Positions 23,097 to 30,506 of a DNA stretch of 48,394 bases are shown here, in pieces. Source of the DNA: an uncultured Oscillospiraceae bacterium (GTDB lineage Bacteria; Bacillota; Clostridia; Oscillospirales; Ruminococcaceae); the NCBI GenBank assembly GCA_934464775.1, contig CAKSKG010000019.1, positions 1 through 48,394 of the forward strand. Direction: 5' to 3'. Below the pieces are notes generated by a model, which was not told the DNA's origin, searched no databases, and saw nothing but the letters and a program-made list of their open reading frames with translations. Numbering within the stretch: position 1 is the first letter of the stretch; the number at the start of each line of letters is the position of its first letter. The translations under genes were made by a program, and so were the position numbers.

Positions 23097-24758
23097 TTAC
23101 TTTACGAGTCCGCTGTTGTTGATAGCCGAAACAAGTGCGGAGATAGAAGCGTTGATGATATCGGTGTGGATACCTGCGCCCCAGAATGTGCCGTTTTCGG
23201 TCTCGATTCCAACGTAGCATACAGCCTTTGACTTTGAGCCTACTTCAAGAGCGTGCTCTGTGTATGTTACCAGTGAATAGCTTATGTTCAGGCTGTCCTT
23301 GATAGCATTTGAAACAGCGTCAAGACGGCCGTTGCCGATTGCTTCTCTGGAAATAAGCTTTCCGCCGTGGTTGACTGTAACATTAGCGGTGATGCCGTCC
23401 TTCTGTGCAAAGTGAGCCTCGTCCACCTTGATGATATCTTCCTTGTTGACATACTTGTCGTAGAAAATTTCCTTGACCTCGGAGGGGAGAAGCTCCTTGT
23501 GCGCATGGTCGGAAACGCTCTTGACAGCATAACCGAAGCTTTCACGCATCTTGGGAGGCATATTGATGCCGAACTGATGCTCCATGATATATCCGATGCC
23601 GCCCTTGCCGGACTGGCTGTTGATCCTGATAACGTCGCCCTCGTATTCTCTGCCCACGTCCTTGGGGTCGATGGCAAGATAGGGAACTGTCCAGTGGTCG
23701 GGGTGCTTTTCCTCACGCCACTTCATGCCCTTTGCGATAGCGTCCTGATGAGAACCGCTGAATGCGGCAAAAACCAGTGCGCCGCTGTAAGGCTGACGCT
23801 CGTAAACGTGCATTCTTGTCATGCGCTCGTAAGCCTTTGTAATTGTGGGCAGATCGGAGAAGTCCAGCTTGGGGTCAACTCCGTGAGCAAACATATTCAT
23901 TGCAACTGTGATGATATCAACGTTTCCTGTTCTTTCGCCGTTGCCAAAGAGAGTGCCCTCAATTCTGTCGGCGCCTGCAAGCAGACCCAGCTCGGAATCG
24001 GCAACTGCACAGCCGCGGTCATTGTGTGGGTGGAGCGATACGATAACATTTTCACGGCAGTTGAGGTTATCGCACATATATTCGATCTGTGAAGCGTATA
24101 CATGGGGCATACTTTCTTCAACAGTTACGGGCAGGTTCATTATTACCTTGTCATCGGCAGTGGGCTTCCAGACGTCGATAACGGCGTTGCATATTTCAAG
24201 AGCAAATTCAGGCTCTGTGCCTGTGAAGCTTTCGGGGGAGTATTCAAATTTGAAATTGCCCTCTGTCTTGCTGCGGTATTCAGCGCACATCTTTGCACCA
24301 TGAACAGCCAGCTCGATTATCTCTTCCTTGGACTTGCGGAAAACCTGCTCACGCTGAGCGTAGGAGGTGGAGTTGTAAAGATGAACGATAGCATTCTTTG
24401 CGCCCTTGAGAGCCTCGAAAGTCTTTGCAATGATATGCTCTCTTGCCTGAGTAAGTACCTGAATGGTAACATCGTCGGGGATAAGGTTGTCCTCGATCAG
24501 CTTACGGCAGAACTCATATTCAGTCTCGCTTGCTGCGGGGAAGCCGATCTCGATCTCCTTGAAGCCGATCCTTACAAGGTGCTTGAAGAATTCAAGCTTT
24601 TCTTCCAGCGACATAGGAATGATAAGAGCCTGATTTCCGTCACGGAGGTCAACGCTGCACCAAATGGGAGCATGGTCGATATACTCCTTCTGCGCCCACT
24701 TGAGGCACTGAACGGGGGGCATAAAATAGCGTCTGGAATACTTTGTGTAGTTTGTCAT
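23097..24758 (-). CDS. leuA: 2-isopropylmalate synthase
   Basis: A 553-residue enzyme catalysing the first committed step of leucine synthesis (acetyl-CoA plus 2-ketoisovalerate to 2-isopropylmalate). The DRE-TIM barrel has the metal/substrate motif DLRDGNQALI near residue 37 and SLHPHNDRG with its zinc ligands near 242-250. The length and the N-terminal MPPVQCLKWAQKEY extension place it in the long LeuA type (alpha-IPMS2, as in actinobacteria). The C-terminal 130 residues form the leucine-sensing regulatory domain. AAGGAG precedes the start. Expression is controlled by the T-box leader at 24803-25083. No other leu genes are adjacent. Confidence 0.95.
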   Translation of the reverse strand: MTNYTKYSRRYFMPPVQCLKWAQKEYIDHAPIWCSVDLRDGNQALIIPMSLEEKLEFFKHLVRIGFKEIEIGFPAASETEYEFCRKLIEDNLIPDDVTIQVLTQAREHIIAKTFEALKGAKNAIVHLYNSTSYAQREQVFRKSKEEIIELAVHGAKMCAEYRSKTEGNFKFEYSPESFTGTEPEFALEICNAVIDVWKPTADDKVIMNLPVTVEESMPHVYASQIEYMCDNLNCRENVIVSLHPHNDRGCAVADSELGLLAGADRIEGTLFGNGERTGNVDIITVAMNMFAHGVDPKLDFSDLPTITKAYERMTRMHVYERQPYSGALVFAAFSGSHQDAIAKGMKWREEKHPDHWTVPYLAIDPKDVGREYEGDVIRINSQSGKGGIGYIMEHQFGINMPPKMRESFGYAVKSVSDHAHKELLPSEVKEIFYDKYVNKEDIIKVDEAHFAQKDGITANVTVNHGGKLISREAIGNGRLDAVSNAIKDSLNISYSLVTYTEHALEVGSKSKAVCYVGIETENGTFWGAGIHTDIINASISALVSAINNSGLVK

Positions 24759-24802
24759 TGCAAAAACTCCTTTTCAAAAATTTTGCGGCAATTCTGAGCA
24801 TA

Positions 24803-24846
24803 CAAAAAAGCCTTCATCTCATACATAAAAATAAGAGATGAAAGCT
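24803..24846 (-). terminator. T-box regulated terminator
   Basis: AGCTTTCATCTC (complement of 24835-24846) pairs with GAGATGAAGGCT (complement of 24809-24820), 12 bp with one wobble, then six T. It competes with the T-box antiterminator. Confidence 0.88.
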
Positions 24847-25083
24847 TGAACTTCCACGGTACCACTCTTGTTCCGATAATAATATCGGCACTCTGCCGCA
24901 TCTAACAATGCGTTTCTCTGTAACGGGAGAATCCGTTCAAACCTAATAAGCAAAAATGCTTTTCAGCCGACTGCTCGGGGATGAGTTATTTCCGCAGAAA
25001 ACTACCGATTCGCATTATAACATCGGCTTTCTGAAAATTCCGCTGCGGCTTTTGTTCCCGTCATCGCATTTAATAATTTAATA
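24803..25083 (-). promoter_or_regulatory. T-box leader of leuA (leucine tRNA-sensing)
   Basis: The minus strand carries the T-box core AAGAGTGGTACCGTGG (24854-24869) in the antiterminator. Upstream is a Stem I with the family's distal motifs CAGAAAGCCGATG and ATGCGAATCGGTA and the following CATCCCCGAG. The bulge TGGT would pair with an ACCA tRNA end, and both tRNA-Leu genes in this window have discriminator A. A CTC triplet lies in the expected specifier loop (AACTCATC), fitting leucine but not proven. Uncharged tRNA-Leu should favour the antiterminator and leuA transcription. Confidence 0.88.
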
Positions 25084-25088
25084 ATTAA

Positions 25089-25117
25089 AGTATAGCATAC
25101 CTTTTTGCGTTTGTCAA
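25089..25117 (-). promoter_or_regulatory. Promoter of the leuA T-box transcript
   Basis: Minus strand TTGACA (25112-25117), 17 bases, TATACT (25089-25094). Confidence 0.88.
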
Positions 25118-25308
25118 GGGGTATTTTCGGAAAAAATCACGAATTATCGGAAAGGGGCTGTCGGAAGCTGCCGAATAAACAGTGAAAACAGCGCCAAGGC
25201 TTGCTTCATATGCAGGGAATTGTAACCAAAATGAAACAATGTTATCCGAATGTGATTATAAAGCATATTGCATTATACGTGATAATAATATTTTTGCAGG
25301 ATTGGAAC

Positions 25309-25337
25309 TTGACAAGCTGCATTATTAATGTTATAAT
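25309..25337 (+). promoter_or_regulatory. Consensus promoter of tepA operon
   Basis: TTGACA (25309-25314), 17 bases, TATAAT (25332-25337); full sigma-A consensus. The 130 to 190 bases between this and the divergent leuA promoter hold no gene. Confidence 0.9.
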
Positions 25338-25372
25338 AATATGATAACGTATAATCTGAAATACCCATGGAA

Positions 25373-25404
25373 CAATAGTATTTGTAAATTTGCAGATATT
25401 ATTG
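25373..25404 (+). promoter_or_regulatory. Hairpin in tepA 5' UTR next to the ribosome site
   Basis: CAATAGTATTTG (25373-25384) pairs with CAGATATTATTG (25393-25404), 12 bp including two wobbles. It ends one base before the ribosome-binding sequence, so it may influence translation. Confidence 0.45.
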
Positions 25405-25415
25405 TGAGGTGCAGT

Positions 25416-26144
25416 ATGGAAGATACGGAAAAAAACAACGGTTCGGATAATGAATCCGAAGCGTCCGAGCAGCTCAAAAGAGCGGAGCTTATTGAAAAAA
25501 CAGGCGAGGTCACGGCTCAGAATGCCAAGCATCTGATACATTGCCTTACGATAATCGGGCAGGTGGAGGGGCATTATCTGCTGCCGCCCTCCGACAAGAC
25601 CACTAAGTATGAGCATATAATGCCTGCTCTTGTGTCGATAGAACAGGACCGTTCAATTGAGGGGCTTGTTATCATTCTGAACACGGTGGGCGGAGATGTG
25701 GAAGCAGGGCTTGCCATTGCGGAGCTTATCGCAGGAATGAAAACTCCCACGGTATCGGTCGTGCTGGGCGGCGGACATTCGATCGGTGTTCCGCTGGCGG
25801 TGTCGGCGAAAAGGTCTTTCATCGTTCCGTCGGCGACAATGACTATCCACCCTGTCCGCATGAACGGGCTTGTGCTGGGAGTTCCCCAGACAATGCGCTG
25901 CTTTGAGGCGATGCAGGAGCGGATAACAGGATTTGTTTGCCGCAACAGCCGCATTTCAGCGGAAAGATACACTTCGCTGATGCTGAATACTGGAGAGCTT
26001 GCGCTGGATATGGGGACTGTTCTTGACGGCGAAGCTGCCGTCCGTGAGGGACTTATCGACAGTCTGGGCGGACTTTCCGATGCTATCGACTGCCTTTACG
26101 GTCTTATCGAACAGGGCGAGGCTCGGTACCCCGATGAGGAGTAG
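25416..26144 (+). CDS. tepA: ClpP-family serine protease TepA (YmfB-like)
   Basis: A 242-residue ClpP/SppA-fold protein. Start 25416 (MEDTEKNNGS) has TGAGGTG four bases upstream. The serine motif is GGGHSIGVPLA (Ser122) and the His motif TMTIHPVR (His145), as in the TepA family, which in Bacillus is linked to protein translocation and spore-protein turnover. An acidic, low-complexity N-terminus of 25 residues precedes the fold. It precedes uppP and ftsK; tepA next to spoIIIE is also the arrangement in Bacillus, which supports the identification and a spore-forming ancestry. Confidence 0.9.
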   Translation: MEDTEKNNGSDNESEASEQLKRAELIEKTGEVTAQNAKHLIHCLTIIGQVEGHYLLPPSDKTTKYEHIMPALVSIEQDRSIEGLVIILNTVGGDVEAGLAIAELIAGMKTPTVSVVLGGGHSIGVPLAVSAKRSFIVPSATMTIHPVRMNGLVLGVPQTMRCFEAMQERITGFVCRNSRISAERYTSLMLNTGELALDMGTVLDGEAAVREGLIDSLGGLSDAIDCLYGLIEQGEARYPDEE

Positions 26145-26222
26145 TATACTATATAATATATCATGACGGAACGTCTGCAAAAAGCAGGCGGTTCCGCCCT
26201 TATGACAAAAGGAGAAAAAGCT

Positions 26223-27077
26223 ATGAGTGTGTTAGAAGCAATAATTCAGGGAATCATTCAGGGTCTTACGGAATTTCTTCCCGTATCAAGCTCGGGTCAT
26301 TTGTCGGTATTTCAGCATTTCTTCGGGATAAACGGCGAGGAAGCGGTGCTTTCCACGATAGTGATGCATATGGGTACGCTGGTTGCGGTGTTTATCGCAT
26401 TCAGAAAGAAAATATTTGCTCTGATAAAAGAATTTTTCTCCATGATAAAGGATATCTTTACAGGCAAATTCTCCTATAAGGAAATGAACGGCAACCGCAG
26501 AATGATAGTTATGATAATCGTTTCGATACTGCCGCTTTTTGTATTCTACATATTTAAGGACTTTTTCGCAGGGCTTTCCTCCGATAATGATATCATGGTG
26601 GAGGGATTTGCATTCATTTACACATCTGTCCTGCTTTATATTGCCGACCGTCATTCCAACGGTACAAAAACAGCAGGGGAAACAACCGTCAAAAGTGCGC
26701 TGACTATCGGCGCATTTCAGGGCATAGCCCTTGTTCCGGGAATTTCCCGTTCGGGCTCCACGATCTCGGGTGCGCTGCTTACGGGCATGAAGCGTGAGGA
26801 CGCTGTTGAATACAGCTTTATTCTGGGCATTCCCGTAATTCTTGCAGGAGCACTTGTGGAATTCAAGGACGTTGGAACGGCAGCTTCCGAATCGCTGGGA
26901 GTGCTTATCATCGGCTTTGTGGTTTCCGCCGTGGTGGGATATCTTGCAATAGGACTGCTCAAATGGCTTATAAAATACAATAAATTCAGAGTTTTTTCGA
27001 TATACACATTTATTCTCGGCGTTGCTGTTATCACAGCGGGAATACTTGAAAAAGCAGGAGTTATATCGGTTGGCTGA
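26223..27077 (+). CDS. uppP: Undecaprenyl-diphosphatase UppP (BacA)
   Basis: A 284-residue membrane phosphatase that recycles undecaprenyl pyrophosphate for peptidoglycan and other surface polymers. The motifs are textbook: QGLTEFLPVSSSGHL near residues 13-27 and PGISRSGSTISGALLTG near 175. About eight hydrophobic helices are visible. Start 26223 (MSVLEAIIQG) has AAAGGAG upstream; the longer in-frame start at 26163 adds a polar leader and overlaps a hairpin (about 26166-26197). It lies between tepA and ftsK on one strand. Confidence 0.96.
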   Translation: MSVLEAIIQGIIQGLTEFLPVSSSGHLSVFQHFFGINGEEAVLSTIVMHMGTLVAVFIAFRKKIFALIKEFFSMIKDIFTGKFSYKEMNGNRRMIVMIIVSILPLFVFYIFKDFFAGLSSDNDIMVEGFAFIYTSVLLYIADRHSNGTKTAGETTVKSALTIGAFQGIALVPGISRSGSTISGALLTGMKREDAVEYSFILGIPVILAGALVEFKDVGTAASESLGVLIIGFVVSAVVGYLAIGLLKWLIKYNKFRVFSIYTFILGVAVITAGILEKAGVISVG

Positions 27078-27102
27078 TAGATAGATACGGAGGTCTTTTA
27101 AA

Positions 27103-30100
27103 TTGGCGGCAACAAAAAAAACGGGTTCGTCGGGACGCAAAAAATCAACTTCAACTTCATCAAGATCAAAAAATACGGCTGCCGCAAAGAAAGCACAGGC
27201 TGCCCACGACAAGGTGCTGTGGTCGACCTTGCTTTTTGCGGTCGCAGTGCTTGTTCTTGCGTTCACGCTGATAAAGGGTGAATCGGCGTGGCTTGCGGTA
27301 CATAATTTTCTTTTCGGAATGTTCGGCAGCGCTGTGTTTCTTGTGCCTGTGGTGCTGATATACACATCGGTAATGGTTGCGGGGGACAAAACGGGTCAGC
27401 ACATCAAGGGCAAGCTTGTTCAGTGCGGCATTCTGATCGTGATACTCTGCGCCGCACTAAGAATATTCGGAATGGGTGCGCTCCCCGAGGACATGAAGCT
27501 GGGACAGATGTTCATAGAGCTTTACGAAAGCGGACGTGACAAGCTGGGCGGCGGACTTATGAGCATATTCCTCGGTCAGCCGTTAATGGCGCTTTTCGGC
27601 AAAACGGGTGCGGGAATAATCATAGTTCTGCTTGCGTTTGTATGGATAATGCTTATCGCAAACAAAACGATAGTCGATCTTTTCAGAATGATAAAGGGGC
27701 TTATCTATGCTGCGGCAGATGCCCGTGAGGATTACAAAGAGGTCGAGGAGCCTGTCAGACGTCATGCTCCCGACAAGGACGAATTCAGAGAGCCTCCCGG
27801 AGCAAAGCGCAGCCGTATGCTTGAGCAGAAAAAGCTGGAAGATGATGATATCCCCGAGGAAATACTCAGAGAGAACCGCGATAATTTCAATATAGATATC
27901 GAGATACCCTCAAAGAACGGCAAAAAGACCAAAAAGGAACAGCAGAAGGAAAAGACGGAGCAGGAGGCAAACGAGATCGCTCGTGTGGTTGCCGCAAATG
28001 AGGCGGCTAAGAATGCCGCACGTACCAAAAACGAGGAGCATAAGCAGAATGCGGAGAATGCCAAGGCTTCAATGAATGAGGCTTCGGGAGATCTTGACGA
28101 GCTTATCAAAAAGGCTGCCGCTTCAAGAAGAGCGGTTCGTCAGTCATCGGAAAAGGAACAGTCGGGCGGACTTTTCGGACTTATCAAAAAGCCTGCGGAA
28201 AAGGCTGAAACTCCCTCCGAAAGTACGGCAGGTGCGGCTCAGACAGCGCAGGCTCCCGCAGCGGAAAGCGCTGCTTCAAATACGGCTGCTTCTTCCGCAG
28301 GCGGTGCTGCCGTTCAGCCTGCTCAGGCACAGAATACACAGCCTGTTCAGAATGTACAGCCTGTACATACATCGGCTCCGTCTGCACCTGTAAACAATGC
28401 GGCTTCACAGCCTTTGAGGAATCCTGTCCATAATCAGGAGCGCTCCCAGAAGGCTTCCACACTTGCTTCAAACAAGATAGTCGGCGACGAGGATCTTGAT
28501 ATGCCCGAAACAATGACAGCGCAGGATATCCAGAAGGAGATCATTGCCGAGGCAAAGCCTGTTTACGAGTATAATTTCCCGCCCATAGATCTGCTGAAGC
28601 CCAGCCACAATGACGCAAATTCCGCAGATGCGGAGCTTGAAATGAAGGCAAATGCGGACACGCTTGTGAATACTCTGAAAAGCTTCGGCGTAATGACAAG
28701 GATAGTTGATATCCACAGAGGACCTACCGTTACAAGATATGAGCTTCAGCCCAGCGCAGGCGTTAAGATATCCAAGATAACCAATCTTGCGGACGATATC
28801 GCACTGAATCTTGCGGCGGAGGGTGTCCGTATCGAAGCGCCTATCCCCGGAAAGGCGGCTGTCGGCATCGAGGTGCCGAACCGTATCAAGGACACCGTTA
28901 CAATGCGTGATATCATTGATACGGAGGAATTCAAGAACGCAAAAAGCAAGCTGACCTTTGCCGTGGGCAAGAATATCGACGGTGATATCGTGCTGGGTGA
29001 TATCTCAAAGCTGCCTCATATTATTATTGCAGGTACAACGGGTTCAGGTAAATCTGTATGTACAAACGGCATAATCATGAGTATACTTTACAATGCGACT
29101 CCCGATGAGGTGCGCCTTGTGCTTATTGACCCCAAGGTAGTCGAGTTCAAGATATATGACGGCATTCCTCATCTGCTTATCCCTGTCGTTACCGACCCAA
29201 GAAAGGCGGCAGGTGCGCTGGCATGGGCTGTTCAGGAGATGCTGAAAAGATACAAGCTTTTTGCGGACAACAATGTCCGTGATATAAACGGCTACAATGA
29301 AAAGGCTCAGTCCACCGACGGAATGGAGCCGCTGCCGAGAATAGTCATTATCATCGACGAGCTTGCCGATCTTATGATGGCAGCCGCAGGCGAGGTCGAG
29401 GATTCTATCTGCCGACTTGCACAGATGGCACGAGCTGCGGGAATGCATCTTATCATCGCAACACAGCGTCCCACCGTTGATGTTATCACGGGACTTATCA
29501 AGGCGAATATCCCCTCGAGAATCGCCCTCAAGGTCGCATCGGGAATCGACTCCCGTTCGATCATCAATGAGATCGGCGCCGAAAAGCTGCTGGGACAGGG
29601 TGACCTGCTGTATTTCCCCACAGGCTTTGCAAAGCCTGTCCGTGTGCAGAACTGCTTTACTTCCGACAAGGAGGTAAGCGCAGTCGTTGATTACATCAAG
29701 AACGGCGCAGGCAGCGTTGAATATGACGAGGGGATCATGTCCGAGATCGAGAACAATATCCCCGTGCCGAAGGGTGAAAAGCCTGCCGACAACGGAAAAA
29801 GCTATGACAGCGGCAGTGACGATGATCTTGTTGAGCGAGCTATCGAGTGCGTTATCGATAACGGTCAGTGCTCCACCTCATACCTCCAGCGAAAGCTGAA
29901 GCTGGGCTATGCAAGAGCCGCAAGAATAGTGGACGAGCTTGAAGAAATGGGTGTTGTGGGTCCTCAGGACGGGGCAAAGCCCAGACAGATACTTATGAGC
30001 CGTGAAACATATCTCTGCATGAAAAACGGCGGAACGGCTCCCGTAACATATTATGACAACACGCCGTCGGCTGCTTCGGGCAGTCCCGATGGCACAGGGG

Positions 30101-30105
30101 AATAA
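27103..30105 (+). CDS. ftsK: DNA translocase FtsK/SpoIIIE
   Basis: A 1000-residue ATP-driven DNA pump acting at the division septum. It starts at TTG (27103): GGAGG lies nine bases upstream and no ATG is suitable. Residues 1-30 are Lys/Ser-rich, then four membrane helices (about 40-200). A long Ala/Gln/Glu-rich linker follows (about 210-470), then the motor domain with Walker A GTTGSGKS (644-651) and Walker B IVIIIDELADLMM, and a C-terminal gamma winged helix (about 908-970). It exceeds Bacillus SpoIIIE (about 790 residues) because of the linker. Both vegetative segregation and spore chromosome packing roles are possible. Confidence 0.96.
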   Translation: MAATKKTGSSGRKKSTSTSSRSKNTAAAKKAQAAHDKVLWSTLLFAVAVLVLAFTLIKGESAWLAVHNFLFGMFGSAVFLVPVVLIYTSVMVAGDKTGQHIKGKLVQCGILIVILCAALRIFGMGALPEDMKLGQMFIELYESGRDKLGGGLMSIFLGQPLMALFGKTGAGIIIVLLAFVWIMLIANKTIVDLFRMIKGLIYAAADAREDYKEVEEPVRRHAPDKDEFREPPGAKRSRMLEQKKLEDDDIPEEILRENRDNFNIDIEIPSKNGKKTKKEQQKEKTEQEANEIARVVAANEAAKNAARTKNEEHKQNAENAKASMNEASGDLDELIKKAAASRRAVRQSSEKEQSGGLFGLIKKPAEKAETPSESTAGAAQTAQAPAAESAASNTAASSAGGAAVQPAQAQNTQPVQNVQPVHTSAPSAPVNNAASQPLRNPVHNQERSQKASTLASNKIVGDEDLDMPETMTAQDIQKEIIAEAKPVYEYNFPPIDLLKPSHNDANSADAELEMKANADTLVNTLKSFGVMTRIVDIHRGPTVTRYELQPSAGVKISKITNLADDIALNLAAEGVRIEAPIPGKAAVGIEVPNRIKDTVTMRDIIDTEEFKNAKSKLTFAVGKNIDGDIVLGDISKLPHIIIAGTTGSGKSVCTNGIIMSILYNATPDEVRLVLIDPKVVEFKIYDGIPHLLIPVVTDPRKAAGALAWAVQEMLKRYKLFADNNVRDINGYNEKAQSTDGMEPLPRIVIIIDELADLMMAAAGEVEDSICRLAQMARAAGMHLIIATQRPTVDVITGLIKANIPSRIALKVASGIDSRSIINEIGAEKLLGQGDLLYFPTGFAKPVRVQNCFTSDKEVSAVVDYIKNGAGSVEYDEGIMSEIENNIPVPKGEKPADNGKSYDSGSDDDLVERAIECVIDNGQCSTSYLQRKLKLGYARAARIVDELEEMGVVGPQDGAKPRQILMSRETYLCMKNGGTAPVTYYDNTPSAASGSPDGTGE

Positions 30106-30106
30106 C

Positions 30107-30487
30107 ATGGAAAAAACAACAAAATTTCTCTTCGGCGGAAAGCATTTATATGTTACGCTGAATGTGATAATGCTGATACTGACAGCAGTTTCGGTGTGGC
30201 TCGGATTATTTTGGAGCGTGTTTTATCTGACGTTCAGCGCCGGCGGAATAATATTCCTGCTGATACTGAATGTTCTGGGATATATCCTCGGCACAAGCAG
30301 TTCATGGGGCTTCGGAGTGATACTAAGCCTTATGGGCGGCTTCATCGGGACATTTATATCAGTGCATACAACCGATAAATTCATTGACAGGCGGTATATG
30401 AGGATAGTAAATTCACTGTTTATTATCGGGATATGGGTGCGGATAGTTCCCGTGCTGATCTCGCTTGTCATAATTTTATTGCATTAA
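30107..30487 (+). CDS. Small hypothetical membrane protein
   Basis: A 126-residue protein beginning two bases after the ftsK stop; AGGGGA precedes the ATG, so it is translated with ftsK. It shows four hydrophobic stretches with few charges between, including VIMLILTAVSVWLGLFWSV, the following IIFLLILNVLGYILG and a Gly-rich segment LSLMGGFIGTFIS. It has a short basic loop (DRRYMRIV). No family was recognised. Its position between ftsK and the YgiQ gene does not suggest a specific job. Confidence 0.75.
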   Translation: MEKTTKFLFGGKHLYVTLNVIMLILTAVSVWLGLFWSVFYLTFSAGGIIFLLILNVLGYILGTSSSWGFGVILSLMGGFIGTFISVHTTDKFIDRRYMRIVNSLFIIGIWVRIVPVLISLVIILLH

Positions 30488-30506
30488 AAAATTTGGTGGT
30501 GATCTT

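Noticed and set aside
23367..24797. Two plus-strand frames antisense to leuA (23367-24092 and 24102-24797)
   Set aside because: leuA is unmistakable on the minus strand; the antisense translations have no motif.
26286..27389. A 367-codon minus-strand frame over uppP and the ftsK start
   Set aside because: Both plus-strand genes there are firmly identified, and the translation is a Cys/His/Lys-rich shadow.
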